A model generated the notes under the pieces. It had not been told where the DNA came from and did not search any database. It saw nothing but the letters and a program-made list of their open reading frames with translations. From the NCBI RefSeq assembly GCF_007859815.1, contig NZ_SJPH01000001.1:179987-243986 (forward strand): a stretch of 64,000 bases of DNA. The letters run 5' to 3'. The position numbers and the translations under genes were made by a program. Below are positions 47,918 through 58,096 of this stretch, one piece after another (positions within the stretch are counted from its first letter, which is position 1; each line of letters starts with the position of its first letter). This DNA is from Botrimarina hoheduenensis. GTDB taxonomy: Bacteria; Planctomycetota; Planctomycetia; Pirellulales; Lacipirellulaceae.

Positions 47918-48547
47918 TTGCCGGCGGGGCTGCTACGGGCTCGCCCGTTCACCGTTTATGCGATCGATCTGTACGGTGCTTCAATCGGTGCTTCTATCGG
48001 TACCGCTCTCGCCCCCAACATCCAGATTGAAGAACGCCTCACCTGGATCGAACGGCCCGAACAACTGGCTCCGCTGACATCGATCAGCTCCGCAGCAACC
48101 CGCGACGCTTGGAATCCCGTCAAGCATCGGGCGCTGGCGACGCTTCGCGGCGGTGAAGCGGTGGGCGTTGCGTGGATTGCGACCGGCGGCTTTACTGAGC
48201 AGCAACTCGGCTTGCGTTATCTGCTGGCCGACGACGAGGCGTGGCTCTTCGCGGCGGCGGTGCGTTCCGACTGCCGTCGACAAGGGGTGTATGGTCGGTT
48301 GCTCGGCGAGGCGATCCGGCGGCTCACGGCAGAAGGGTACCGTCGGCTGTTGATGGGAGTGGCGATCGGAAATCGCCCCTCCCTTCGCGCGCACGAACGT
48401 GTTGGTGCCCAAGCGGTGGGGCGCGTCTTTGCGGCCCGATCGCTGGGCGTCACCGTCTGCCGAGGGCAGGGGACGGTCTCAACCCCAGCGGGGCGGCGTC
48501 TTAGCGTGGGGCGTCAAGTAACGCTCTGCGTTGGCGATCGAGCCTAG
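47918..48547 (+). CDS. GNAT family N-acetyltransferase, start uncertain
   Basis: This encodes at least 209 residues from a TTG. The acetyl-CoA motif is clear: WLFAAAVRSDCRRQGVYGRL (Q/RxxGxx), followed by LLMGVAIGNRPSLRAHERVG, the usual GNAT motif B. The frame stays open upstream to 47822 and reads SSYAFYRIAKRAVNALPAGL, which looks like genuine protein continuing into the TTG start. No ATG, GTG or TTG exists there, but a GGGAG lies seven bases before an ATC at 47870. The real start may therefore be upstream and non-standard. It converges with the methyltransferase gene across 11 bases. Confidence 0.75.
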   Translation: MPAGLLRARPFTVYAIDLYGASIGASIGTALAPNIQIEERLTWIERPEQLAPLTSISSAATRDAWNPVKHRALATLRGGEAVGVAWIATGGFTEQQLGLRYLLADDEAWLFAAAVRSDCRRQGVYGRLLGEAIRRLTAEGYRRLLMGVAIGNRPSLRAHERVGAQAVGRVFAARSLGVTVCRGQGTVSTPAGRRLSVGRQVTLCVGDRA

Positions 48548-48558
48548 CACGCCGCCCC

Positions 48559-49590
48559 TCAGCGGCGGATGGCTCGCACCAAGTGGTAGCGCTTTACTTC
48601 CTCGGTCTGCAGCGAACCCCACGTGGCATCGTCAAGCTGCTGGAAGTACCACCCGGGGGTTTTTGTCACGACCAGCAAACGGCCCGCGGGCTTTAAGCTG
48701 CGTGCGGCGGCGGCCATCATGCGCTGGGCGATCGCGTGGTCGGCGTAGTACGGCGGATTGGCGATCGCCAGATCGAACGTGCCGGCCGCGGGGTATTCGC
48801 CCGTGGCGTTGCACAGCACGCGCAGGTTGGGCAGTGCATTCAGCTCAGCCCCACGCTGCGTGCACTGCACGGCTCGGGTGTGGCTATCGACCGCCAGCAC
48901 CTGGGCCTGCGGTAAATGCGCCGCCAGGGCTAAAGACACCACACCGGCTCCGCAACCGATCTCGAGCACATTCTCGCCCGCGGCCTCTTCGAGCGCTTCG
49001 AGCAACCGCCGCGCGCCCGGATCAACACGCCGGTGAGAGAAAACACCGGGCCGAGAGACCGCCTGCAACAGCCGCTGTCGATCGCGAAAGGCGAACTCAC
49101 ACGAGAAGTCACGCCGCCGCTTCAGCGGTTGCTGCTTGACGACCGAGTAGACAACCGCGTCAGAGAATCGGTGCAATCGCACACCGGGTAGCAGCGCGTC
49201 CATCTGTTGACGCAGCCAGCTGTCGCGCGGGTTGTCGCTCGCCGCGACGAGCACGCCATCGGGGCTCAACCGTTGGGCCAGCTCTTGCAGCGTCTCGCGT
49301 GCCAGCTCCGCTTCCCCGCGCATCGAGACGGGGACCACCGCCAGATCAAACGGTTCCTCAGGGGGATCTGCGGCGCAAACGATCGAGAGATTCGCAGGCA
49401 GCGCGCTTTGTCGGGCGAGATTCGCGTGATGCTCGTCGAGCATCCAGCAGACCGCACGCCCCGCGGGGCGTTCCTCCGCCAGCGCTGCGAGCGTCTGCAC
49501 GCGGCCGAGCGTAACGCCCAGCACGCGGTCGCCCGGCAAAGCCCGGGCGACCTCCAGCGCACGGGCCTCAGCAGTGCGCGGTGGGAGCAT
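48559..49590 (-). CDS. RsmC/RlmG-like rRNA (guanine-N2) methyltransferase
   Basis: This encodes 343 residues, the length expected for the two-domain RsmC/RlmG group. The N-terminal half is a degenerate methyltransferase-like domain. The C-terminal catalytic half has the SAM motif NVLEIGCGAGVVSLALAA (about 205-222) and the DLAIANPPYYAD motif (NPPY, about 275-286) that contacts the target base. KTPGWYFQ near the end is also typical. The substrate is most likely a guanine in 16S or 23S rRNA, but which one cannot be told from sequence. Confidence 0.85.
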   Translation of the reverse strand: MLPPRTAEARALEVARALPGDRVLGVTLGRVQTLAALAEERPAGRAVCWMLDEHHANLARQSALPANLSIVCAADPPEEPFDLAVVPVSMRGEAELARETLQELAQRLSPDGVLVAASDNPRDSWLRQQMDALLPGVRLHRFSDAVVYSVVKQQPLKRRRDFSCEFAFRDRQRLLQAVSRPGVFSHRRVDPGARRLLEALEEAAGENVLEIGCGAGVVSLALAAHLPQAQVLAVDSHTRAVQCTQRGAELNALPNLRVLCNATGEYPAAGTFDLAIANPPYYADHAIAQRMMAAAARSLKPAGRLLVVTKTPGWYFQQLDDATWGSLQTEEVKRYHLVRAIRR

Positions 49591-49632
49591 CGGTAGGCGT
49601 GCAGGAATTGAGGGAAGGGCTCGTGCGGGGAC

Positions 49633-50886
49633 TCACGCCATGTGCTTGATGATCGCCTCGCCGAACTCGCTGCACTTGACCAGCTTGGCACCGTCCATCA
49701 GGCGTTCGAAATCGTAGGTGACCGTCTTGGCACCGATCGCGCCGTTGAGGCCCTTGATGATCAGGTCGGCCGCCTCGGTCCAGCCGAGATGGCGGAGCAT
49801 CATCTCGCCCGAGAGGATCACGCTGCCGGGGTTCACTTTGTCTTGGTCGGCGTACTTGGGCGCTGTGCCGTGGGTCGCCTCGAAGATGGCGTGGCCGGTG
49901 TCGTAGTTGATGTTGCCGCCCGGGGCGATGCCGATGCCGCCGACACAGGCTGCCAGGGCGTCGGACAGATAATCGCCGTTGAGATTCAGCGTCGCGACGA
50001 CGTCGTAATCGGCCGGGCGGGTGAGGATCTGCTGCAGCATGGCGTCGGCGATGACATCTTTAATAACGATGTCGCGCTGGGCACCGTGCGTGCCCTTCTT
50101 GATGACGTGCCAGGGGCCGCCGTCCAACAGTTGGGCACCGAATTCCTCTGCCGCCAGTTGATAGCCCCAGTCGCGGAAGGCCCCCTCGGTGAACTTCATG
50201 ATGTTCCCCTTGTGAACCAGCGTCACCGATTCGCGATCGTTATCGATCGCGTAGTGAACGGCTGCCTTCACCAAACGCTTGGTCCCTTCGGCTGAAACCG
50301 GCTTGAGGCCCAGTCCGACCGAGTTGGGGAAGCGGACCTTCTTCCAGCGCTCGGGGAAGGCCTCCGCAAACAGCTGCTTGAACTTGTCACAGTCGGCCGA
50401 GCCCGCTTCGAACTCGATACCGGCGTAGATGTCTTCCGTGTTCTCACGGAAGATGACCATGTCGGTCAGTTCGGGCTGCTTGACCGGCGTGGGGACCCCG
50501 GTGAAGTACTGAACCGGCCGCAGGCAGGTGTACAGGTCGAGCACCTGGCGGAGCGCCACGTTCAACGAGCGGATGCCCCCGCCGACCGGTGTGGTGAGCG
50601 GGCCCTTGATGCCCACCAGGTAGGTGCGGAATGCTTCGAGCGTTGCCTCGGGCAACCACTCGCCCGTTTGCTTGAAGGCCTTCTCCCCGGCGAGAACCTC
50701 TTTCCAGGCGATCTGACGTTCGCCGCCGTAGGCCTTCTTGACCACCGCGTCGAAGACGAGCTGGCTGGCACGCCAGATGTCGGGGCCGGTGCCGTCCCCC
50801 TCGATGAACGGCACGATCGGCGTGTTCGGCACGCTGAGCTTGCCGGCTTTCATCGTAATGGGCTGAGCGGTGGCGGCGACAGACAT
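49633..50886 (-). CDS. icd: NADP-dependent isocitrate dehydrogenase
   Basis: This encodes 417 residues from the ATG at 50886, which has AAGGAG eight bases upstream. It oxidises isocitrate to 2-oxoglutarate and CO2, making NADPH, in the TCA cycle. The active-site loop [20 protein letters not shown], the metal site [18 protein letters not shown] and the cofactor segment [17 protein letters not shown] are all present. The Lys-Tyr of APKY is typical of NADP rather than NAD use in the E. coli-type enzyme. The gene stands alone downstream of a divergent TIM-barrel gene. Confidence 0.96.
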   Translation of the reverse strand: MSVAATAQPITMKAGKLSVPNTPIVPFIEGDGTGPDIWRASQLVFDAVVKKAYGGERQIAWKEVLAGEKAFKQTGEWLPEATLEAFRTYLVGIKGPLTTPVGGGIRSLNVALRQVLDLYTCLRPVQYFTGVPTPVKQPELTDMVIFRENTEDIYAGIEFEAGSADCDKFKQLFAEAFPERWKKVRFPNSVGLGLKPVSAEGTKRLVKAAVHYAIDNDRESVTLVHKGNIMKFTEGAFRDWGYQLAAEEFGAQLLDGGPWHVIKKGTHGAQRDIVIKDVIADAMLQQILTRPADYDVVATLNLNGDYLSDALAACVGGIGIAPGGNINYDTGHAIFEATHGTAPKYADQDKVNPGSVILSGEMMLRHLGWTEAADLIIKGLNGAIGAKTVTYDFERLMDGAKLVKCSEFGEAIIKHMA

Positions 50887-51170
50887 GCAAATCACTCCTT
50901 CAACGGGGACGTATCAGCGGGCGGAACCACGGGCGGTGCCGAAGCGGTCGTGTTGGCTTCCGCTCTTAGCGAGACCTCACGACGACGTTATCACGTGGCC
51001 TTAGTAAGCTTAGGAAGCCTCGGATTCTCATTGCCGCTATAGAAAGGGTCAATGCCCGCGGGCCCGGCGACCACAGCAAGTTGCTTCCTGAGGGCCCGGC
51101 AGCGAGAATGCAGGGCTTGTGATTCATCCGGTACATTGCTGTTCTCGCCCGTCACCAAGGAACCAACCCC

Positions 51171-52139
51171 ATGATCCAGGGCCCTCGCGGCGTCTCGCCC
51201 GCCAAAACACCGGCAATCGCGGCCTTGCCGCGTCGTCGCTTCCTGCAAACCGTCGCGGCGAGCGCCGCAGCAGTGGCTCTGCCGCGACAGGCCTGGGCGA
51301 CGTCCGCCGTCACGCCGTTCAAGATCTCCCTGGCCGAGTGGTCGCTGCACACGGCAATCCGGGCTGGCGACCTGGATAATCTTGACTTCCCCCGCGTTGC
51401 CCGCGAGGAATTCGACATCGAGGCAGTCGAGTACGTCAGCGTCTTCTTTAAGGATAAGGCCCGCGACGCGACCTATCTGACCGATCTCGACACCCGCTGC
51501 CGGGATCACGGGGTTCAAAGCCTGCTGATTATGGTCGATGGGGAAGGCGATCTGGGCGATCCGAGCGACGATGCCCGCGGAAAAGCGGTGGAGAACCACC
51601 TCCGCTGGCTCGAAGCCGCCAAGCGGTTGGGGTGCCACTCGATCCGCGTAAACGCGAAATCGCAGGGGAGTTACGCCGAGCAGCTGGCCCTGGCGGCCGA
51701 TGGTCTGGGGCGTCTGGGCCAACTCGCTCAGACCTTTGGCCTGAACGTGCTCGTTGAGAACCACGGCGGCCTTTCTAGCAACGGCGCTTGGCTGGCCGGC
51801 GTGATGCGGCGGGTTGGCATGGCCAATGTCGGCACGCTGCCCGACTTCGGCAACTTCCGCCTCAACGGCTGGGATGAGCCCAAGGAGGTTTGGTACGACC
51901 GCTATCAGGGGGTCACCGAGCTGATGCCCTTTGCCAAGGCCGTCTCGGCCAAGAGCCACGAGTTCAACGACCAGGGGCTCGAGGTGCGGACCGACTACGA
52001 GCGGATGATGAAGATCGTCCTGAATGCGGGCTACCGCGGCTACGTGGGCATCGAGTGGGAGGGCGAGAAGCCGGGCGAGTACGAAGGCGTGCGGCTCACG
52101 AAGCGCCTGCTCGAACGGATCCGCGACGAGCTGGCCTGA
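51171..52139 (+). CDS. Tat-exported xylose isomerase-like TIM barrel protein
   Basis: This encodes 322 residues. The N-terminus has a Tat signal with twin arginines ([20 protein letters not shown] and AWA). The mature protein is an AP-endonuclease-2/xylose-isomerase-like barrel: [65 protein letters not shown]. The conserved acid and His residues (VENHGG, LPDFGN, GIEWEGE) suggest an isomerase or epimerase active on sugars. Such proteins are abundant in planctomycetes. The substrate is unknown. It ends just before a strong terminator. Confidence 0.88.
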   Translation: MIQGPRGVSPAKTPAIAALPRRRFLQTVAASAAAVALPRQAWATSAVTPFKISLAEWSLHTAIRAGDLDNLDFPRVAREEFDIEAVEYVSVFFKDKARDATYLTDLDTRCRDHGVQSLLIMVDGEGDLGDPSDDARGKAVENHLRWLEAAKRLGCHSIRVNAKSQGSYAEQLALAADGLGRLGQLAQTFGLNVLVENHGGLSSNGAWLAGVMRRVGMANVGTLPDFGNFRLNGWDEPKEVWYDRYQGVTELMPFAKAVSAKSHEFNDQGLEVRTDYERMMKIVLNAGYRGYVGIEWEGEKPGEYEGVRLTKRLLERIRDELA

Positions 52140-52205
52140 GTGGGTGCCGCGGGCCGGACCCGCGTGCTAGCAGCCGCCTGCCGCGGGATTCCTCCTGAGC
52201 CGATC

Positions 52206-52242
52206 AAAAAGCCGAGCCCCGCGCGGGGCTCGGCTTTTTTTT
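52206..52242. terminator. Strong bidirectional terminator
   Basis: AAAAAGCCGAGCCCCGC (52206-52222) is exactly complementary to GCGGGGCTCGGCTTTTT (52223-52239) and is followed by more T residues. It ends the TIM-barrel gene and could also stop minus-strand transcription. Confidence 0.95.
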
Positions 52243-52531
52243 GTCGATCGGGGCGTCTCTTCCCCGATTTCTTGGAGTTGCGAGACAAAGAAACCGGGTG
52301 GACACCCGTGTCGGCGGGAAAACCTGCCGTGCCTAAAGCTTGGGCACGATCGACGTGCCCATGCGCCGGGCAGGGGCTGCCCGGATTTAGGCAGCGGGTC
52401 GATTTCGCTGTAAGTGCATGCACTCAAACGGATCAGTGGGGTCGGTTTGCCCGGGGGGGAGAATGCCAGCAGAACCGCGTGGGGCTGGAGTTGGCCCCGG
52501 CATGTCCACACGACTGGAAGGAGACGGCCGC

Positions 52532-53113
52532 GTGCTTACCGAATCGTCACAAGCCACCCCCCAAACCACCACCACCCCGTCGGGTCAGCCCGGTGCCCAG
52601 TATCAGCAGCTGCTGCAGATCGCTCAGCGTCTGTACCAGCAAGACCCTGACTGGGTGACGTTCTTCCGCGAGGTGTTGGGTATCGAAGGGGTGGTCCGTC
52701 GGACTTATCCCAATTTCGACGACCTGACCGAGTTTGAGAAGAGCGAAGAGTTTGCTGAGATCCAGCGGATGGTAGTCAAGCTGCGTGAGAACAAGGCCTC
52801 GGCCGACACGGAGACCGAGCCCACCCGCGTCATTACTGTCCGCTTGCCCAAGAGCATGCACGAGTACCTGCGGACCGAGGCGCACGACCTGCGGACCAGC
52901 ATGAACAAGCTCTGCATCTCGAAGCTGTTGCAGACGGTCGAGCAGGAGATGATCCCCGCCGAACGGACCGCACCGCCCAAGCGTCGCAACCTGCCGGCAC
53001 CGTCGCCGACGCCGGCCGCCGCCAGCACCGCCGGCGCGCCTTCGCACTCGCACCAACCGACCCTGTCGGGCGGGATGCCTTCGAGCTCGTCGCCGTTCCG
53101 CGGCACGCTCTGA
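52532..53113 (+). CDS. Ribbon-helix-helix DNA-binding protein
   Basis: This encodes 193 residues. I chose the GTG at 52532 because AAGGAG lies eight bases before it; the longer open frame upstream begins without a ribosome site. The N-terminus is Gln/Thr-rich, followed by a helical region with VTFFREVLGIEGVVRRTYPN. The central TRVITVRLPKSMHEYLRTEA with LRTSMNKLCISKLLQ (about residues 90-125) is a clear ribbon-helix-helix fold, as in HicB- and Arc-like repressors. The tail is Pro/Ser-rich. The absence of a partner toxin nearby argues against a simple toxin-antitoxin antitoxin, so it may be a global or autogenous regulator. Confidence 0.82.
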   Translation: MLTESSQATPQTTTTPSGQPGAQYQQLLQIAQRLYQQDPDWVTFFREVLGIEGVVRRTYPNFDDLTEFEKSEEFAEIQRMVVKLRENKASADTETEPTRVITVRLPKSMHEYLRTEAHDLRTSMNKLCISKLLQTVEQEMIPAERTAPPKRRNLPAPSPTPAAASTAGAPSHSHQPTLSGGMPSSSSPFRGTL

Positions 53114-53152
53114 GCGGGTAACGCGGACGGAACAGAGGCTGATTTGCCTATC

Positions 53153-53185
53153 AAGCCGCCCCGGAAAACCGCCGGGGCGGCTTTT
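53153..53185 (+). terminator. Intrinsic terminator of the ribbon-helix-helix gene
   Basis: AAGCCGCCCCGG (53153-53164) and CCGGGGCGGCTT (53172-53183) form a 12-bp perfect stem with a 7-base loop, followed by TT. Confidence 0.85.
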
Positions 53186-53246
53186 GTGCTTGCGTCGGGG
53201 CCTGGCCGCGGGGGCCCTGTGATGCCCAGGGCGGATAGAAAAGAAA

Positions 53247-53655
<409 letters not shown>

Positions 53656-54016
53656 TGGGGAGTAGCTTAGCGTAATTTGCTTCAAGGCGAGGGTGGCGGC
53701 GAAAACGATTTAGGGCGACGCTACCGGGTAGCGAAATCCCGCTCGGTGAGGGTCGTATTAGAGTAATTGGCTGGCAGACTGTCGGTGCATCAAATCGTTA
53801 TGACGCCGTTCACTGCCAGAGACCCGGTTCACTGCTACCGACCCGTCGGATCAGTTGCCAACACGCCGAACCGTGTGATGCTGAGCGGTTTTCGTCTCGC
53901 TACGGAACGTTATCGGCAACCAAAGGACAACGCATCGCACGGTGAAGTTGGTTGGGTAGTTTGGTATCTCCGGCGGAGTGCAATGCGATTCCTTACCTCC
54001 TCTAGGAGTTAATCAA
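53656..54016. other. Intergenic region upstream of arsM
   Basis: I see no convincing gene in this 360-bp stretch. A TAGGAG at 54004-54009 is the ribosome site of arsM. No clear ArsR-type operator is recognisable. Confidence 0.5.
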
Positions 54017-54907
54017 ATGTCCGACCCCGAGTCTCTACTCCAGCAAGTTCGTAAGCAGTATTCCGCCGTGGCGGGTTTGGGGCTCTCGAGCGATCACGCC
54101 GGCGTGCGATCTGTCGCTGAGGCGTTCGGCTACTCTGCCGAAGAGCTGGCGTCGATCCCTGCCGAGGCGAACATGGGCCTCTCGTGCGGCAATCCCCTTG
54201 CCACCGCGCTGTTGCACGCGGGTGAGGTGGTTGTTGATTTGGGTTGCGGCGGAGGGCTCGATGTGCTGCTGGCCGCGCCGAAGGTCGGCCCGACCGGCAA
54301 GGCGATCGGTATCGACATGAGCCAAGAGATGGTCAATCTCGCGCGGCGTAACGCCGAGAAGAAAGGATTAGCGAACGTCGAGTTCCACCAGTCGACCATC
54401 GACAAGCTACCGCTGGCGGAGGAGTCGGTTGATTGTGTCATCAGCAACTGCGTGATCAATCTGGCCCCCGACAAGGGGGCCGTGTTGCGTGAAGTCTTTC
54501 GGGTGCTGAAACCCGGCGGCCGGGTTGCGGTGAGCGACATCGCGCTGAAGCAGCCGTTGCCCGCCGAACTCGCCACCGATCTGTCGGCTTATATCGGCTG
54601 CATCGCGGGAGCGATTCCGATCGAAGCGTACCGCCAGATGCTCATCGATACGGGGTTTGGCGCGGTCGAAGTTCTCGACACCGGGGCTGATCTCAACGCC
54701 TACGCCAAGGCAGAGAATGCGGCCTGCTGCGTTCCGGCACCGCCGGCCTACGGGCTCCCCGTTGTCGAGGTGGGCGGTTGCTGCGGTAGCCCCAACCCCA
54801 GTGCCACTTCTGAAATTCACAGCCAGCTTGTTGAGCTATTGACTCGTTACGACGTCAACGAGTTCGCCGCAAGCGTGAGGATCTACGCGATTAAGTCCAC
54901 CGCGTGA
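54017..54907 (+). CDS. arsM: Arsenite S-adenosylmethyltransferase
   Basis: This encodes 296 residues, the usual length for ArsM. It methylates As(III) using SAM to give methylated arsenicals. The SAM motif [20 protein letters not shown] is at about 71-90. The three cysteines that bind As(III) are found in their typical settings: LSCGNP (C57), ISNCVINLA (C145) and YIGCIAGAI (C195). The C-terminal region adds two Cys pairs, AACCVP (237-238) and GGCCGSP (255-256). A TAGGAG ribosome site precedes the ATG. No arsR, arsB or arsC is adjacent, so it appears to be a stand-alone detoxification gene. Confidence 0.95.
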   Translation: MSDPESLLQQVRKQYSAVAGLGLSSDHAGVRSVAEAFGYSAEELASIPAEANMGLSCGNPLATALLHAGEVVVDLGCGGGLDVLLAAPKVGPTGKAIGIDMSQEMVNLARRNAEKKGLANVEFHQSTIDKLPLAEESVDCVISNCVINLAPDKGAVLREVFRVLKPGGRVAVSDIALKQPLPAELATDLSAYIGCIAGAIPIEAYRQMLIDTGFGAVEVLDTGADLNAYAKAENAACCVPAPPAYGLPVVEVGGCCGSPNPSATSEIHSQLVELLTRYDVNEFAASVRIYAIKSTA

Positions 54908-55180
54908 GTCCGCTTAAAGCGCATCGAAGAGCCAGACGAGAAGTCATCGCCGAGTGTTAGATCCACGCTAGCTCTTAGCAGGATTAGTGAGGCAGTATTC
55001 TTGCGGCGATTTTCTCTCCCGAATTTTTAAGTTTGCCGCAAGGGATTCATCGGGCGGCGACATCGGTTGTTATTAGGCGGTGCCCCTCGCAATCGAGTTC
55101 GCTTTGAATATCGCCCCGCAAGTCCAATGGGCGAGGGTCGTTGCGCCGCCCTTTGGTTTCCTTTGCTTCTGAGAGATCTC

Positions 55181-55849
55181 ATGATGATCACTGCGCTTCC
55201 TGTACGCGCTGGGCTCGACGCTCGCGTTGGCCTGCTGGCCGCCACGCTTTCTTGGCTTGTTGCTGGGGTCCCGGCTGAAGCCGCCCAGGTGCTTTTCAAC
55301 CCGCCCCCTTTCGCGGGGACAACCGCCCTGGAAACGCCGGGCCGGCAGATCGTTGGCAACGAAGTTTTCGTTCCCGACTTTGACTTCGCGGCCGATGTCT
55401 TTGCCTTCAATGCCGCGGCGTTTGGCATTGAATCGCTCACGCATCAGAACTCAATGGCGGCCAGTCTGCCTTCGTCGGGTGTGAATGTCATTGTGCTGCA
55501 AGACACCGACAGCGACGCCAATCCGGCCACCCCCTTCTTGGCGGGAACGGCCGCCGCGCTGATCGCGGCACAGATCGACACGCCGACCCCCGGCTTCTTT
55601 ATCTATCACAACAGCAACCTAGCGATGAGCCGTCTGGTGTACTCAACCGACCTGAGCGAAACAACGTCCGACCTGAAGATCCTGGCACGACTCACGAACC
55701 CGACCGGTGCTGAGGCGATCGCGCTATTGCCGACGATCTCGGCAGCGAACTTCCAGCTGGTGCCCGAGCCGGCCAGCATGGCGCTTGTCGCCACCGCGGC
55801 CGCAACGCTGGTGCTCCGTCGCCGGGGAGCCGGCTCGCGGAGAGCGTAG
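55181..55849 (+). CDS. PEP-CTERM sorting-domain protein
   Basis: This encodes 222 residues. The ATG follows GAGAGA and opens a signal peptide with GLLAATLSWLVAGVPAEAA. The mature part is a beta-rich domain with HNSNLAMSRLVYSTDLSE and an Asp-rich loop DTDSDANPATP. The C-terminus is the PEP-CTERM tripartite signal: VPEPAS, a hydrophobic run (MALVATAAATLVL) and a basic end (RRRGAGSRR). Such signals direct export and cleavage, usually by an exosortase, and often attachment to exopolysaccharide. No exosortase gene is in the window. Confidence 0.9.
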   Translation: MMITALPVRAGLDARVGLLAATLSWLVAGVPAEAAQVLFNPPPFAGTTALETPGRQIVGNEVFVPDFDFAADVFAFNAAAFGIESLTHQNSMAASLPSSGVNVIVLQDTDSDANPATPFLAGTAAALIAAQIDTPTPGFFIYHNSNLAMSRLVYSTDLSETTSDLKILARLTNPTGAEAIALLPTISAANFQLVPEPASMALVATAAATLVLRRRGAGSRRA

Positions 55850-55896
55850 CCGCTGCGGCTCGAATATCAGTTGGCAACTTCTGGGTGGGAGAAAAG

Positions 55897-55936
55897 AGCC
55901 GGCCGCCGGGGAACCCAGGTTCCCCAGCGGCCGGCT
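55897..55936. terminator. Bidirectional terminator between convergent genes
   Basis: AGCCGGCCGC-CGGGGAAC and GTTCCCC-A-GCGGCCGGCT form an 18-bp nearly perfect stem between the PEP-CTERM gene and the PDZ gene. There are T residues on the plus side (TTAGTTT) and on the minus side (TTTTCTCC). Confidence 0.85.
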
Positions 55937-55962
55937 TAGTTTGGGGGTTGTTAGCGAATAAC

Positions 55963-56697
55963 TTAGAAGGTGGCGGTCGGTGCCGGGGGGGTGGGCTGCG
56001 GCACCGGAGTCGACCACAGGTTCTGCGGCGTCACCGAGACATAAGTCGCTTGCCCAGTCCGCGAGTCGAGCACCAGCATCAGAGCGGTCGGTGCCGCGGA
56101 GGGCACGTAGCCAACCACCGTGGTGGTCGCGGTGGGGGCAGGCGTGCCGTTGCCGATCGAGGCTTGAACCAGCGCCACGCCGTGCTCGTTCGTCTGGGCA
56201 CCTTGCAGCGGTTGGCCGTTCGACGCCAGCAGGATGTCGCCGTTCTCAAGTCCGGCCAAGTGGGCGGGGGCTCCGTGGGTGAGGCTCGTTATCCGCAAGC
56301 CGATGCCGTACTGCGTGGTGACCCGTTCGAGGCTCATGCCGAAGTACCACTGCACGCCCGGAGTGACGACCGGATGCTGCACAACGGTGGGAGCGGGGAG
56401 CGGAGTCGGGTAAACGGGCGTGGGGCAGGCGATCGGCGGGTGGGCTGGGTGATGAACGGGGGGTCGTAGGCAGGGCTTGGGCGTGGGGTGAGGGATCGGC
56501 GTCACGATCCGGGGCGTGGGCAACGAAACCCGCGGACCACCGCCAACGATTTGGCCCAGGTTGATCTTCTGGTTGCCAACTTGGATCGAGCCGGGCAGCG
56601 AAATGCCGCCGAAGTTCTTCTTGTTGCCGGCTTCGGCCGAAGCGGCGGTCAGGGCGAGTGTCAGAGCGAGGGCGACGACTGAGGCGGGGCGGTACAT
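55963..56697 (-). CDS. Secreted PDZ-domain protein
   Basis: This encodes 244 residues from the ATG at 56697, which starts a signal peptide (MYRPASVVALALTLALTAAS). After it come a short Gly/Asn region, a long Pro/His-rich linker (PTPKPCLRPPVHHPAHPP and more) and a PDZ domain with FGMSLERVTTQYGIGLRITS and GAPAHLAGLENGDILLASNG (about residues 135-200). PDZ domains bind protein C-termini; here there is no protease domain. The C-terminal end is Pro/Thr-rich. It may organise surface or periplasmic proteins. A longer upstream frame exists but lacks the signal at its start. Confidence 0.85.
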   Translation of the reverse strand: MYRPASVVALALTLALTAASAEAGNKKNFGGISLPGSIQVGNQKINLGQIVGGGPRVSLPTPRIVTPIPHPTPKPCLRPPVHHPAHPPIACPTPVYPTPLPAPTVVQHPVVTPGVQWYFGMSLERVTTQYGIGLRITSLTHGAPAHLAGLENGDILLASNGQPLQGAQTNEHGVALVQASIGNGTPAPTATTTVVGYVPSAAPTALMLVLDSRTGQATYVSVTPQNLWSTPVPQPTPPAPTATF

Positions 56698-56798
56698 GGC
56701 GACATTCCAGTGCAAGTGAGTTGGGAGGGGGCCGGGCGGGGTTCGCCTCGGCTTCGCCAACCTCTTATGCTCACCCCGTGCCAGTAGTGATGTCCTAA

Positions 56799-56833
56799 CG
56801 CCGTAAGATATTACTGAGGAATTGTTTACGGCG
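56799..56833. other. Inverted repeat upstream of the PDZ gene
   Basis: CGCCGTAA (56799-56806) and TTACGGCG (56826-56833) are perfectly complementary across a 19-base A/T-rich spacer, about 100 bases upstream of the PDZ gene start. It could be an operator; no regulator is identified. Confidence 0.4.
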
Positions 56834-57025
56834 ATTTACGAGGCATCGAGAGTTGACGGCGGCAGCAATAAATGATGTCGTAAAAGCACCATTTCTTTCG
56901 AAGGTGAAGTCATAAAGATATCTTCATTGTGTCTCTAAAGCCCGTCGGACCGACTCCTTGCTCGGGCGCTGAGCGGAAAATCACTCCCACGCGCGGGGGG
57001 AAGAGATAAGCCACGAGAGCGGGCG

Positions 57026-58096
57026 TTAGTTGAGACGCACCGCGGCCGCATCGCCGGCGAACAGATGCAGGCCTGCCGGACGGATCGTCAGTGGTGCCGT
57101 CTCGGGGGGCGGCCCCCCCCCATCGGCCGGCAAACGCGCGATGCAGACGGTGTCTGTCGATCCCAGGCGATAGTGCGCGAGCGTTTCGTGCCCCAACCGT
57201 TCCACAACGGTGAGCTGACCGGTCGCGAAAACCGGCGCGCTGCCCCCTGCGGGCATGAGGTCTTCAGGACGCACGCCGAGCACCGCGGGGCCCTCTTCCC
57301 GGGCACCAACGTCCCATCCGGCACCGATCTGCGGGGCGTGGAACCGCCCACGTTCGATGCGGCCTTCAACCAGATTCATCGCGGGACTGCCGACAAAGGT
57401 CGCCACAAAGCGGTTGGCGGGGCGGGTGTAAACCTCCATCGGGGGGCCCACCTGTTGGACGATGCCGTGGTTCATCAGCACGAGCCTCTGGCCGAGCGTC
57501 ATCGCCTCGACTTGGTCGTGGGTCACGTAGATCATGGTGGCGTCGAGCCGGTGGTGCAGCGCGGCGATCTCGGTGCGGGTTTCTCCGCGGAGCTTGGCGT
57601 CGAGGTTCGAGAGTGGTTCGTCGAACAGGAACGCCGCGGGATCGCGGACGATGGCTCGGCCGAGCGCCACCCGTTGGCGTTGGCCCCCGGAGAGCTCGCG
57701 GGGCCGGCGGTCGAGCAGCGCCTCGATGCCCAGCATGGCCGCCGCGGTCGCCACCCGTTCGGCAATCTGTGGCTTGGGGGTGCGGCGCATCTTCAGGCCA
57801 AACGCCATGTTCTGGCGGACCGTCATGTGCGGGTAGAGCGCATAATTTTGGAACACCATGGCGATGTCTCGATCGCCCGGCTCGACTTCGTTAACCAGAC
57901 GATCGCCGATGCGGATTTCGCCGGCAGAGACCTCCTCAAGACCCGCGATCATTCGCAGCGTGGTGCTCTTGCCGCACCCGCTGGGGCCGACCAGCACAAC
58001 GAGCTCGCCATCGGCGATCTCGAGATCGACACCCCGAACGGCGTGGAAACCGTCGGGGTACTTCTTGTGAACACCCGTGAGAGTAACGCTGGCCAC
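57026..58096 (-). CDS. ugpC: UgpC/MalK-type ABC transporter ATPase
   Basis: This encodes 356 residues from a GTG. The ATPase has Walker A GPSGCGKSTTLRMIAGLEEV (37-56), Q-loop VFQNYALYPHMTV, signature LSGGQRQRVALGRA, Walker B AAFLFDEPLSNLDA and the H-loop YVTHDQVEAM. The C-terminal regulatory OB-like domain (PAMNLVEGRIE, VLGVRPEDL) places it in the CUT1 family that powers sugar or glycerol-3-phosphate import. No permease or binding protein gene is adjacent, so it may serve several importers, as MsmK does. The label ugpC is family-level; the substrate is not known. Confidence 0.9.
   Translation of the reverse strand: MASVTLTGVHKKYPDGFHAVRGVDLEIADGELVVLVGPSGCGKSTTLRMIAGLEEVSAGEIRIGDRLVNEVEPGDRDIAMVFQNYALYPHMTVRQNMAFGLKMRRTPKPQIAERVATAAAMLGIEALLDRRPRELSGGQRQRVALGRAIVRDPAAFLFDEPLSNLDAKLRGETRTEIAALHHRLDATMIYVTHDQVEAMTLGQRLVLMNHGIVQQVGPPMEVYTRPANRFVATFVGSPAMNLVEGRIERGRFHAPQIGAGWDVGAREEGPAVLGVRPEDLMPAGGSAPVFATGQLTVVERLGHETLAHYRLGSTDTVCIARLPADGGGPPPETAPLTIRPAGLHLFAGDAAAVRLN

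Noticed and set aside
53767-54012. 81-codon frame upstream of arsM
   Set aside because: There is no ribosome site, no recognisable motif, and it ends on the arsM leader. Probably chance.
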